DNA from: Mycobacterium heckeshornense | Lineage (GTDB): Bacteria > Actinomycetota > Actinomycetes > Mycobacteriales > Mycobacteriaceae | Direction of reading: 5' to 3' | Assembly (NCBI RefSeq): GCF_016592155.1 | Contig: NZ_AP024237.1 | Span: 2,728,001-2,792,000, forward strand | Length of the DNA stretch: 64,000 bases | Shown: one piece after another, positions 39,049 through 47,594 of the stretch | Layout: every line of letters begins with the position of its first letter | How positions within the stretch are numbered: the stretch's first letter is position 1 | Program-made: the position numbers and the translations under genes | The notes under the pieces: model-generated | Seen by the model: only the letters and a program-made list of their open reading frames with translations | Told to the model about the DNA's origin: nothing | Database searches by the model: none

Positions 39049-39951
39049 GTGAAAAGTCTGTCGATACTGCTTCGGGTTCTGTGCCTTGCCGTGCTGGCGG
39101 TCGGGTTGTCGGGCGTCACCTTGAGGGCCGGTTTGATCGGCGCGGCGAAGGCAGCGAATTTCGAGAGCCTGATGGTGCCATCGGCGGCAATGGGCCGCGA
39201 TATTCCGGTGGCCTTCCTGGCCGGCGGCCCGCACGCGGTGTATCTGCTGGACGCGTTCAACGCGGCACCGGATGTCAGCAACTGGGTGACCGCGGGTAAC
39301 GCGTTCAACACGCTGGGCGGTAAGGGGATCTCGGTGGTGGCACCGGCCGGCGGCGCATACAGCATGTACACCGATTGGGAGGAGGACGGCAGCAAGCAGT
39401 GGGAGACGTTTCTGTCTCGTGAGCTACCGGACTGGTTGGCCGCCAACAAGGCTCTGGCCCCTGGCGGCCACGGTGCCGTCGGTGCCTCGCAGGGCGGGTA
39501 TGCGGCGGCGGCGCTGGCCACCTTCCATCCCGACCGATTCCGCTACGCCGGCTCACTGTCGGGATTCCTTGCCCCCGAGCGGACCGGAGTGGATGGGGCG
39601 ATCACCGCAGCGCTCAAGCAAGGCGGCGCCGACAGCGACCACATGTGGGGCCTGCCTCAGCTGGGTCGCTGGAAGTGGCATTCTCCGAACCAGCACATCC
39701 AGCAGCTGGTGGACAACAACGTCCGGCTGTGGGTTTACAGCCCGGGAAGCGGGGCCCCGACTGATCAGGCCGCGATGGCCGGCTACGGCGATATCGCCCA
39801 AGGCACCAACGCTACGTTTTACACCCATTATCGAGACGTCGGCGGCGCCAACGGCCACTTCGACTTGGGTCGCGGTGGAGGCAACGACTGGCCGACGTGG
39901 GGGCAACAGCTAGGTGCAATGTCCGGCGATCTTGCGGCCAACATTCGCTAG
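39049..39951 (+). CDS. Secreted MPT51/antigen-85-like alpha/beta-hydrolase-fold protein
   Basis: This 300-residue protein follows MPT51 (FbpD/FbpC1) over its whole length: signal peptide (ILLRVLCLAVLAVGLSGV to AKAANF), then MGRDIPVAFLAGGPHAVYLL, SVVAPAGGAYSMYTDWEEDG, LPDWLAANKALAPGGHGAVG, FHPDRFRYAGSLSGFL and LGRWKWHSPNQHIQ. The start is GTG 39049. It binds host or cell-wall ligands in the family rather than transferring mycolates. The nucleophile elbow reads GASQGG, with a Ser; as I recall, classical MPT51 has Ala there and is inactive. A DUF732-like gene follows 100 bases later. This is probably a paralogue, since mpt51 itself normally lies beside fbpA. Confidence 0.87.
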   Translation: MKSLSILLRVLCLAVLAVGLSGVTLRAGLIGAAKAANFESLMVPSAAMGRDIPVAFLAGGPHAVYLLDAFNAAPDVSNWVTAGNAFNTLGGKGISVVAPAGGAYSMYTDWEEDGSKQWETFLSRELPDWLAANKALAPGGHGAVGASQGGYAAAALATFHPDRFRYAGSLSGFLAPERTGVDGAITAALKQGGADSDHMWGLPQLGRWKWHSPNQHIQQLVDNNVRLWVYSPGSGAPTDQAAMAGYGDIAQGTNATFYTHYRDVGGANGHFDLGRGGGNDWPTWGQQLGAMSGDLAANIR

Positions 39952-40050
39952 CGACCTGGAAAAAGATGACATGCCATGACTGACAGGGACATTCGCCTTA
40001 GAGGGATTCCGGTGCTAAACGGAGTTATTGAGTTCACAGGGGCGCCTGCC

Positions 40051-40428
40051 ATGAAGCGCGGTAGTTGGTTGGTCGCTCTCATCGTTGCCGCGACGTTCAG
40101 CGGCGGCGTACTGGCGCTGGCACCGCGGGCACATGCCGTCCCGGCGCCCGAGGTGGAGTATTTGGGTGACATCACGGTGCGGCGGCAATACAGCTTTGCC
40201 AATGCCGCCGATGCCATCAACTACGCCCACGGGATCTGCGACAAGATCAGCAACGGCGCCAGCTACACCCAGGTAATGGGTGATGTGAAAAGCGGCGTGC
40301 GACCCAACGACGAGTGCGCGGCTAATTACCTGGTCTCGTACGCGGTGAACATCTTTTGTCCTGCCCAGCTCTGGCAGTTGCGCGACTCCGCGGCCAACTA
40401 CCTGCCGCCACCTGCGAACGAAAGATGA
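40051..40428 (+). CDS. Secreted DUF732-like protein
   Basis: From ATG 40051 this is a 125-residue protein with a signal peptide (KRGSWLVALIVAATFSGGVL, cleavage near AHA-VPAP). The mature part has the DUF732 layout: FANAADAINYAHGICDKISN, then the conserved Cys pair with DECAANYLVSYAVNIFCP. The family is secreted and mycobacteria-rich, of unknown function. Upstream in-frame codons to 39976 lack signal-peptide character. An IS110-family element begins right after it. Confidence 0.78.
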   Translation: MKRGSWLVALIVAATFSGGVLALAPRAHAVPAPEVEYLGDITVRRQYSFANAADAINYAHGICDKISNGASYTQVMGDVKSGVRPNDECAANYLVSYAVNIFCPAQLWQLRDSAANYLPPPANER

Positions 40429-40510
40429 CATGTGATGGGGACCCCCTCGGCACAGACGCTCGATGATATGGGCGTCAGCAAATTAGTTTCAGGAGCTTGA
40501 GGAGGTCCCG

Positions 40511-41563
40511 ATGACGATGGTAGGCGGTTTTGACGTGCACCGGAAGCAGATCACGTTCGATTACGTGGACGACGACGGGTTGGTGCACTGGGGTCAGATC
40601 CGTCCGGCGACGCGGAAGACGTTGCGGGCGTGGCTGGCCGAGCACTGCTCGGCCGGGGACGCGGAGTTCGCACTGGAGGGCTGCACCGGGTGGCGGTATG
40701 TCAGCGAGGAGCTGGCGGCTGCGGGGGTGGGTGCGCATCTGGGGGATCCGGCAGAGATCGCGGCGCTGCGGGGGCGCAAGAAGCGCGCCAAGACCGATCG
40801 CGCCGATGCAAAGTTGCTGCGCACGCTGCTGTTGCAGGGCCGATTCCCGGAATCGTGGATCCCGCCGGCTCATGTGCTGGAGATCCGCAGCTTGGGCCGG
40901 TTGTACTGCACGCTGATGGACGAGCGGCGCGCCTGGCAGCAGCGCATCCACGCGCACTTGTTCCACCAGGGCTGTCCGCCGATTCGGGCGCTGTTATCTG
41001 CAGCGGGCCGCGCCGCGCTCGCGCATGCTGAGCTGTCGGCGACGGGACGCCGGTATGTGGATACCGCGCTGCGGCGCATTGATGAACTCAGCATCGAGAT
41101 CGCGCCGCTGCGAACACAATTGGTGAACTTCGCCAAACGCCAGCCGGGCTGCCAGGCGCTGCAGGGCCACTATGGCATCGGGTGGTTGTGCGCGGCGATC
41201 ATCTGGGCCGAGATCGGCGATGCCCGCCGATTCGGTAGCTCCGATCAGCTGGTGCGCTTCGCTGGCCTCGATGTCACCGTCTACTCCTCCGACGACAAAC
41301 GCTCACCGGGGCACCTGTCCCGGCAGGGCTCGCCGCAGCTGCGGTGGGCGGCGTTCGAGGCGGCCAAGTGCGCGGCCCGCCGCGGCTCCCCTGATTGCGC
41401 CTACTACCACAGGCTGGTGGCCAAGCACGACGGCCACAACGGCAAGAACCCGACGCTGGCGGTAGAGCGCAAAATCCTGCGCCGCTGCTATCACACCCTG
41501 CGCGAGCTCGCTGATGCCGCCCTGGCGCTACCCGTCCCCGAACCCGAGGAGGTGGCCGCCTAA
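40511..41563 (+). CDS. IS110-family transposase
   Basis: This 350-residue intact transposase starts at ATG 40511 after GAGGAGG. The DEDD domain is visible: GGFDVHRKQITFD, FALEGCTGWRYV, KTDRADAKLLRTLL. The C-terminal Tnp20 domain carries the helix-hairpin-helix/serine part (GHYGIGWLCAAII, RFAGLDVTVYSSDDKR, GSPQLRWAAFEA). It is unlike the two other IS110 types here. Recombination needs a structured guide RNA. Confidence 0.92.
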   Translation: MTMVGGFDVHRKQITFDYVDDDGLVHWGQIRPATRKTLRAWLAEHCSAGDAEFALEGCTGWRYVSEELAAAGVGAHLGDPAEIAALRGRKKRAKTDRADAKLLRTLLLQGRFPESWIPPAHVLEIRSLGRLYCTLMDERRAWQQRIHAHLFHQGCPPIRALLSAAGRAALAHAELSATGRRYVDTALRRIDELSIEIAPLRTQLVNFAKRQPGCQALQGHYGIGWLCAAIIWAEIGDARRFGSSDQLVRFAGLDVTVYSSDDKRSPGHLSRQGSPQLRWAAFEAAKCAARRGSPDCAYYHRLVAKHDGHNGKNPTLAVERKILRRCYHTLRELADAALALPVPEPEEVAA

Positions 41564-41566
41564 CCA

Positions 41567-42010
41567 TGCGTTGCGTACGTGCCCTGCCCATAACTCAGCT
41601 GATGCCTGCGGCCAGCTCCCTGCATTGTCCTGTCGCCACCTCACTGTTGGGTGGACTTCCCGGAAAGATTGAGCGGCCGCACCCCTTCGGCAGCCCGCAT
41701 GTCGGGCAACCCATCGATCATCATGTCGCCGGACTCTCGTCCGTGGACCCAGGTAAGGCTGGGCGCCGGCACGCGCGACGCGTCTTCCGCATCATTTCCC
41801 CTCACCGGAGGCAGCAGATGACTTGAACCCCAATCTCTTTGCCTCGTCCCAGCCGATTCATTATGCGGCGGATCCTTGTCGGCCTCGAGGTCGTTCGTCC
41901 TCGCTACGCTGCGGGCGCTCCACCTCGACCCCGACTGCGGTCCACCGCGTCCAGACACGGGCCAGAACGAGGCCGAAACACTGGAAATGACCAAACGGAC
42001 CCTTCTTTAC
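41567..42010 (+). ncRNA. Candidate guide-RNA region in the 3' tail of the IS110 element
   Basis: There are 444 bases between the transposase stop and the right inverted repeat without a plausible gene. IS1111-type elements encode their target-recognising RNA in this position. No secondary structure was computed. Confidence 0.3.
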
Positions 42011-42041
42011 GGGGGTCCCCAACACAGATAAGGTTAATTAG

Positions 42042-42170
42042 ATGGATCCCAACCCGGACTACGACGCTAGCGACGAGCTGGAATACGGCATCGCCGCGTT
42101 CGCATGGCTACTCAGGGGCGTCTACCCTCCGCCTTCGTATGCACCGGACTTGGGTAACGCCGGCGGGTAG
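42042..42170 (+). CDS. Possible 42-residue open frame
   Basis: ATG GAT CCC opens a short acidic frame (DPNPDYDASDELEYGIAAFA, ending DLGNAGG) just outside the IS right end. It may be the tail of a gene cut by the insertion. There is no recognised domain and the Shine-Dalgarno sequence is poor. Confidence 0.25.
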   Translation: MDPNPDYDASDELEYGIAAFAWLLRGVYPPPSYAPDLGNAGG

Positions 42171-42191
42171 TTCACGTTCGAATTTGAGCCG

Positions 42192-42836
42192 CTAGAACGT
42201 CACTGCGGCGCGAACCGGTCGGGATTGAAGGCTCTTCTCCATGATCCTGGGAGCTGGGGATTCGGGCGAGACCCGCTTGAGGCTTTGAAATGAGCTGATG
42301 CCCGAGGTGTACATAATCGCGCACAGGTCATCGGGTGTCAGCGCTGGCGGTATCAGAGTGCGCCCGCTCTCCTCCAAACTTGCAAACCGCAGCTGCGGGA
42401 GCGTCGTCGTTGGATCCGGCGACGCGCCATCGACCAGAACGAGGTTCGTCAACGCGGGAAGCTTCGGGACGAGGGGGACGACCTGGTGGAGGGGCTCGAG
42501 GTCGCATACCGCGAGGGTTGCGCCGGACTCGAGTAGCGGATGTAGGAGGAACTCGCCGCGCAGATAGGTGTTGACGGGCACCTGCACCGCGCCGGCTTTG
42601 GCGATCGCGTAGACGAGAACGATGTAGTCGATGCTGTTGGGCAGGATGATGGCCACCCGGTCGCCCACCTCCACGCCGAGACCCTGCAGGCCGGCGGCCA
42701 CGACATCGGAACGCTGGTCCAGCTCGGCGAGGGTGACCCAGCCGCCGCCGCACTGCACAAACGGCCGGTCGGGATCCGCGGCCGCCTCCTCACGCAGCCA
42801 GTCGCCTAGGACGCGGTCTGCGGCGCCGGTAACCAT
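42192..42836 (-). pseudogene. Acyl-CoA synthetase (FadD-type), 3'-truncated
   Basis: The N-terminal third of an AMP-binding CoA ligase: LGDWLREEAAADPDRPFVQC, GDRVAIILPNSIDYIVLVYA and the start of the P-loop-like motif DDLCAIMYTSG. The family should continue TTG.PKG, but the sequence switches to unrelated residues (FQSLKRVSPESPAPR) at about 42295 and stops at 42192. The gene is therefore broken, losing the adenylation core and C-terminal domain. It is the last gene of the P450/CoA-transferase operon and would have activated its acid substrate. Confidence 0.85.
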
Positions 42837-42846
42837 CGCGGACTCC

Positions 42847-43689
42847 TCACGTCCATCTCGGCGGCCGCCGCTCCTGGAACGCCGCCATCGCCTCGGCGAC
42901 GTCGCCGGTGTAGGTGCTGAGCACCTGAGTTCTGTTCTCCAGCTCCATCCCGGCCCGCAGGCTGCCCACCTCCAGCTGGGACCACATGACCTGCTTGGTC
43001 ATCCGCACCCCCCACGGGCTGTTCGCCGCCATTAGCGCGGCGGTCTCCAGCGCTTCGTCGATTAACCGGTCCTCTGCCACCACCCGATTGGCCAGCCCGA
43101 TCTGGACGGCCTCGTCGGCATCGACCTTCCGGCCGGTCAGCATCAGTTCAAAGGCGCGTCCGGTGCCGATGGTGCGCGGCAACAGCCAGGACAGCCCCAG
43201 GTCGCAGCCCGACAGACCGACCTTGACGAAGGCCACGTTGAAACTCGCGCGGGTGCTCATGATGCGGATGTCCGCGGCGACCGCCAGCGCCATCCCACCG
43301 CCGGCCGCGGGACCATTGACCGCGGCGATGACCGGTACGGGCAGATCGGTCAACGAGGTCACCGCGGTGGCTAGGTGCTCCTGGACGGCGTAGTTCAGCC
43401 GCAGCTCACGAGGGTCTTCCCACCCGCGCGGCGTGCCGTATCCCTCGAGATCGGCTCCGGCGCAGAATCCGCGGCCCGCTCCGGTGAGCACCACAGCACG
43501 GCAGTGCCGGTCGCGACGGACGGCGTCGACGGCGTCGAGTAGGGAGTCGATGAGCTCGCTGTTGATGGCGTTGAGGCGCTGCGGGCGGTTAAGTCGCAGC
43601 ACGGTGACCCCGTCGGCGGGATACTCGGTCAGCACCGCGGGATCGATCTTTTCGCTGGCCGGCTCGGCGCCGAGCTCAGTGCTTGACAT
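42847..43689 (-). CDS. Enoyl-CoA hydratase/isomerase-family protein
   Basis: This 280-residue crotonase-fold protein starts at ATG 43689 (SSTELGAEPASEKIDP), inside the 3' end of the upstream oxidoreductase gene (14-base overlap). The oxyanion segments are LTGAGRGFCAGADLEGYG and VNGPAAGGGMALAVAADIR. As in EchA12, the first classical catalytic Glu is absent (GGGMALA), with GCDLGLSWLLPR further on. It lies in an operon order of P450, CoA-transferase, F420-type oxidoreductase, hydratase, CoA ligase. Substrate unknown. Confidence 0.9.
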   Translation of the reverse strand: MSSTELGAEPASEKIDPAVLTEYPADGVTVLRLNRPQRLNAINSELIDSLLDAVDAVRRDRHCRAVVLTGAGRGFCAGADLEGYGTPRGWEDPRELRLNYAVQEHLATAVTSLTDLPVPVIAAVNGPAAGGGMALAVAADIRIMSTRASFNVAFVKVGLSGCDLGLSWLLPRTIGTGRAFELMLTGRKVDADEAVQIGLANRVVAEDRLIDEALETAALMAANSPWGVRMTKQVMWSQLEVGSLRAGMELENRTQVLSTYTGDVAEAMAAFQERRPPRWT

Positions 43690-44704
43690 CGGACATCTCC
43701 TTGAATGCGGCGACGAGGCCAGCCCAACGCTCCGGCTCGGGTCGGTAGGGGGCGTACAGCGAGACCCGGTCGATGATGTCTCCGTAGCGCTTCGAGATGG
43801 TCGCAGGCAGCTCGTCGACCGCTCCCCGGACCGCGAAGGCGTCGACAAGTTCGGTGGGCAGTCGCGCGCCCATTTCCTTCCATCGTCCGTCCTTGGCCAG
43901 GGCCTGCATCTGCGGTTGGATGGCGCCCCATCCGTGCAGTTCAAGGACGGGTCGGTAGGAGGGCGTAGCGGCGTAGAAGGCGATTTGCTCGCGCACCGCC
44001 GCGTCGGCCTTCTCGAGTTCGGCCTCGTCCTCCCCGGTGATCACGAACAGCGGGTACGACAGCTCGACGTCAGCCCTGTCGCGACCGGACTTGCGCAGGC
44101 CGCGTTCCAATGCGGGCAGGGTTAGTTCGCGCAGGTTGCGTTCGGTGCTGAAGCCGTGCACGAACATGCCGTCGGCGACCTCGCCGGCGACTTCGGTCAT
44201 CAGCGGCCCGACGGCCGCGACGAAGATCCGCGCCGGTCCGTGGCCGCTCGGGCCCGGGTCGAAGAACGGCGTCATCAACGTGTGGCGGAAGAACTCGCCC
44301 TCGAACTTCAGCGGTGTGCTGTGCTCCCAGGAGTCCCAGATCGCGCGGATCGCGAGCACCATCTCGCGCATCCGGGCCGCCGGGTGATCGAACGAGGCGC
44401 TGTATCGGCGTTCGACGTGCGCCTTGACCTGCGAGCCCAGCCCGAGGATGAAGCGGCCGCCGGAGTTGGCCTGAAGGTCGCGTCCGACTTGGGCAAGGTG
44501 CATGGGGCTGCGCGGGAACGCCACCGCGATGGAGGTCCCGAGGTCTAACCGCTCGGTAGTTGCTGCGGCCAGCGCCAACGGCAGGAACGGGTCCTGGGTC
44601 ACTTCTGAGGTGAGCAGACCGTCGAAGCCCAACTCCTCCATCCGCCGCGCGGTTGCCCCCACCTGGGCCCACGAAGGTGCGGGCAGGATGCCGTCGAGCT
44701 TCAT
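43676..44704 (-). CDS. LLM-class F420-dependent oxidoreductase (TIGR03617 type)
   Basis: This is a luciferase-like TIM-barrel flavin/F420 enzyme of 342 residues. The start is ATG 44704 (KLDGILPAPSWAQVGATARR), overlapping the CoA-transferase stop as ATGA; the open frame upstream to 44986 is spurious. Visible features are RLDLGTSIAVAFPRSPMHLA, RFILGLGSQVKAHVERRYSA and GPARIFVAAVGPLMTEVAGE. Mycobacteria use such enzymes to reduce or oxidise CoA-linked, steroid or lipid intermediates with cofactor F420. The position in the operon suggests a redox step after CoA activation. Confidence 0.9.
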   Translation of the reverse strand: MKLDGILPAPSWAQVGATARRMEELGFDGLLTSEVTQDPFLPLALAAATTERLDLGTSIAVAFPRSPMHLAQVGRDLQANSGGRFILGLGSQVKAHVERRYSASFDHPAARMREMVLAIRAIWDSWEHSTPLKFEGEFFRHTLMTPFFDPGPSGHGPARIFVAAVGPLMTEVAGEVADGMFVHGFSTERNLRELTLPALERGLRKSGRDRADVELSYPLFVITGEDEAELEKADAAVREQIAFYAATPSYRPVLELHGWGAIQPQMQALAKDGRWKEMGARLPTELVDAFAVRGAVDELPATISKRYGDIIDRVSLYAPYRPEPERWAGLVAAFKEMSDVKH

Positions 44705-45945
44705 ACGATCCCCTGCTCGCGCAGTGCGTGGATTTCGTCGGCGGAGTAGCCGATCTCGGCGAGGATCTCGTCGGTGTGCTCGCCGAGGGTCGGGGCGTGG
44801 CGCTCGACATCGAAGGGCTGGCCCGCCACCGGCGCCGGCCAGCCCACCGTAGTGAACGGGCCGGCCACCGGGTGCACCGATTCGTGGATGATCTCCCGCG
44901 CCCGCAGGTGCGGATCGGCCAAGGTGTCCTCGATGCTGTTGGCGGGGCTCAGCGGGATGTCGTAGGTGGTGGCGATGTCCATCCACTCGGCCAACGTGCG
45001 AGAGGCCATGATCGGTCGCAGTATGTGCGCGAGGTTCTTATCACCGCCCTGGTTGCGGAAGTCCACCGGAGAATCCAGGTACTTCATCTCGCGCAGGTCG
45101 GGCCGCTCGATCACATCACAGAAGTTGTCCCAGAACTTGTGCTCGATGGCGGCGAGCAAAACGAACTTGTCGTCCTTGGTCACGTAGAACGCATACTTGG
45201 GCCGCTCCGTCGGGTCCTGGCCCACCGTGGGAGGCAGGTTGATCCCGCGCTCCGTGCGCGCACGGTTCCACAGGCACGAAGCATCCAGCGACTGCACAGC
45301 CAGGGTGGCGTCGGTACCCGACGAGTCGATGTAGCAACCCTTACCGGTCTGGTTGCGGTAATTCAACGCGGCCAGGGCGGTGAAGGCGCCAAACAACCCG
45401 CCCATCAACGGGCCGTCGACATACCCCGGGAAGTTCAACTCACTGGGCTCCACGACCTCCTGGACCAGTCCGTCCTCGCGCACCCGAAGCCGTGTCGAAC
45501 CGGCGGTGGCGCCCATCATGTAGCCGTGCACCGGGATCTGACCATAAGGACCGCGGGTGCCGAAACCGCTGGTCTGGCAGTAGATAATGTCGGGCTTGAC
45601 TTTCCGTTGGGCCTCATAGCCGACGCCGAGACGTTCGCACGCATCACCGGCGAAACCGTCCACGAAAATGTCGATGGTAGGCAGGATCTTGTAAAACACC
45701 TCGCGGCCGGCATCGCTCCGCAGGTTCAGCGTCATGCTGCGCTTATGCCGGTTGATCAACATGTGGGTTGTGCTGTGACGCGGGGCCATCATGTCCCCGA
45801 GGTCACGGATGTAGTCACCGATCCCGGGCTGTTCGATCTTGATAATCTGCGCACCCAGATCACCCAGCAAACGCCCCGCCTGGTCCCCAGTCGGCAACAC
45901 CGCGCACTCCAACACCCGCACATTCCGCAACAGCTCGATCACCAC
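44701..45945 (-). CDS. CaiB/BaiF-family CoA-transferase
   Basis: This 414-residue class III CoA-transferase moves CoA between acyl-CoA and free acids through an Asp-bound anhydride. Motifs are VLECAVLPTGDQAGRLLGDL, INRHKRSMTLNLRSDAGREV, IYCQTSGFGTRGPYGQIPVH and VDGPLMGGLFGAFTALAALN (probable catalytic Asp in VDGP). Stop and start codons overlap with the following oxidoreductase. Homologues serve bile-acid, carnitine and terpenoid degradation. The P450 gene lies 91 bases upstream. Confidence 0.92.
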   Translation of the reverse strand: MVIELLRNVRVLECAVLPTGDQAGRLLGDLGAQIIKIEQPGIGDYIRDLGDMMAPRHSTTHMLINRHKRSMTLNLRSDAGREVFYKILPTIDIFVDGFAGDACERLGVGYEAQRKVKPDIIYCQTSGFGTRGPYGQIPVHGYMMGATAGSTRLRVREDGLVQEVVEPSELNFPGYVDGPLMGGLFGAFTALAALNYRNQTGKGCYIDSSGTDATLAVQSLDASCLWNRARTERGINLPPTVGQDPTERPKYAFYVTKDDKFVLLAAIEHKFWDNFCDVIERPDLREMKYLDSPVDFRNQGGDKNLAHILRPIMASRTLAEWMDIATTYDIPLSPANSIEDTLADPHLRAREIIHESVHPVAGPFTTVGWPAPVAGQPFDVERHAPTLGEHTDEILAEIGYSADEIHALREQGIV

Positions 45946-46036
45946 ACCATCCTTGGAGTCCGTTGGGGACCGACCGTCCCACCGTCATTTCTTCGGTGCT
46001 TTGCCGCGTCGCCAGGGGCGCAGTCCGGCCTAGCGG

Positions 46037-47278
46037 TCATCGCGCCATGCTGACCGGCAGGCTCTCCGGGCCGCGGGCGAACGAGGGCCGGTAGTCGGGG
46101 ACGAATCCGGGCTCGACCTCGAAGCGACCCAAGGCGACGATCGCCTTGAGGCTGGCCGTCATCTCCCGGCGGGCCAGGTGGTTGCCGAGGCACCGGTGGA
46201 TGCCGGCACCGAAAGCGACATGGCCGGAGATGTTCTCACGCGCAAAGTCGAGTTCGTCGGGGTTGGCGAACTTCGCCGGATCGCGATTGGCCGCGGCCCA
46301 GTTCAGCAGGACTCGATCACCAGCCTTCATCGGACAGCCGCTCATTTCGACGTCCTCGGCGAGGGTGCGGGCACCCGTCGGGACGGGGGACTCGTACCGG
46401 AGAAACTCCTCGACCGCGCGCTCGATCATGTGGTCGTCAACGTCACGCAGGCTGGCCCGCAGGTCCTGGTTGGCGGCCAGCTGGTAAGCGGTGCACCCCA
46501 TCGCACCCATGGTCGTCGCCATCCCAGCCATGATCATCAGGTTGATCACTTCGATGCGCTGCTTCTCGGTCAGCTCCAAACCGTCCTCACCAGTCAGGCC
46601 CATGTGCGCGATGGTCCCAGCAAGGTCGTCGTGGCGCCCCTCCGATCGACGTTCCTGGAGTAGGTCGGCGCAGAACTTGAACAACTTCGGCACCTCCTCC
46701 ACCGCTCGTTCCGGCTGCGTATGCAGGACTTCGAGGACGTCGAGCACCCAACCAATCTCCGACTCCTCCTGCTCCAAGAACGACTCGAAGAACACCAGCG
46801 GCGGGAGCACATTGACGAAGTCGGCGATAAAGTCGCACGTGCCCCGCGCCACACAACGCGTCATCAGCCGGTCGACCTTTTCGGCGATGCCGGCCTCCTG
46901 GCTGCGCAACGCTTCTGGCGTGAAGAAGGGGTTGAGCATCCGGCGAATCCGTCGGTGCAGTGGAGGGTCGGTTTCTAGGGGGATCTGCCGCAAGACGTCC
47001 AGATCGAACTGGACCGGGGTGGCGCCCTCGGCGTTGATGAAGCCTTGGGGGTTCGTCGCTGCGGCCATGACGTCGGCGTAGTCGTTGACGACCCAGAAGC
47101 CGCGATCACCCCGCTCGTGCCACACCTGATCGCTCCAGCCGACCGGGCACGACTCGCGAAGTGCGTTCATCCGCGGCCAGAACTCGGCAGCCAGGGCCGG
47201 GTCGAGTGGGCTGAATCCCGCGGCGTCGCTGCCCCCGTCGCGAACCTCCGCCGAGGCTCCGTCCATCGCCTGTGCCAT
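46037..47278 (-). CDS. Cytochrome P450 (first)
   Basis: This 413-residue soluble bacterial P450 has the heme-thiolate Cys at C363 (FGAGIHRCLGNHLAR), the K-helix ExxR in VEEFLRYESPVPTG and the I-helix oxygen site in MIMAGMATTMGAM. It heads the minus-strand catabolic operon and is divergent from an acyl-CoA dehydrogenase gene. The sequence resembles CYPs that hydroxylate terpenoid, steroid or aromatic substrates; I do not assign a CYP number. It shares many motifs with the second P450 at 55.6 kb. It needs a ferredoxin not encoded here. Confidence 0.93.
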   Translation of the reverse strand: MAQAMDGASAEVRDGGSDAAGFSPLDPALAAEFWPRMNALRESCPVGWSDQVWHERGDRGFWVVNDYADVMAAATNPQGFINAEGATPVQFDLDVLRQIPLETDPPLHRRIRRMLNPFFTPEALRSQEAGIAEKVDRLMTRCVARGTCDFIADFVNVLPPLVFFESFLEQEESEIGWVLDVLEVLHTQPERAVEEVPKLFKFCADLLQERRSEGRHDDLAGTIAHMGLTGEDGLELTEKQRIEVINLMIMAGMATTMGAMGCTAYQLAANQDLRASLRDVDDHMIERAVEEFLRYESPVPTGARTLAEDVEMSGCPMKAGDRVLLNWAAANRDPAKFANPDELDFARENISGHVAFGAGIHRCLGNHLARREMTASLKAIVALGRFEVEPGFVPDYRPSFARGPESLPVSMAR

Positions 47279-47594
47279 CTTCGCTTTCCCGTGTTCGAAG
47301 CCAACTGCGAGCTGATCGCTCGACCTGCTGCGGGCGTCTCGGTGACAGTGGCGCGGGTCGAATCTAAATCAGAACTTATTCTGGATGTATACTTTAAAAC
47401 AAGTCAAGGGCCTTGTGGCCTTGATGGCCCATATAGCCCTTAGAGCTGTATAGACGTCGAATTCTGTGGATGCCCAACTCGGAACGAGACACCGGTCATG
47501 CCTGGTCTACCGTCAGAAATCACATAGAAAACGAGGATTCTTAGAACTTCGGGTGCCTCCGCGAGGCGGCACCTAGTCAACCACGGGAGACACC
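47279..47594. promoter_or_regulatory. Divergent promoter region with a TetR-like dyad
   Basis: This 316-base interval separates the P450 operon (minus) from an acyl-CoA dehydrogenase gene (plus). CAGAA-CTTA-TTCTG at 47370-47383 is a perfect dyad in an AT-rich patch (47360-47405), a likely operator for a repressor controlling both directions. Confidence 0.45.

Larger units (their letters stand above)
40437..42020 (+). mobile_element. IS110-family element (IS1111-like layout) with inverted repeats
   Basis: GGGGACCCCC (40437-40446) and its inverse GGGGGTCCCC (42011-42020) bracket one transposase gene and about 450 bases of 3' non-coding DNA. Inverted repeats plus a long right-end tail fit the IS1111 subgroup, where the guide RNA comes from the 3' side. 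The exact crossover points cannot be fixed without a second copy or an empty site. Confidence 0.65.
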
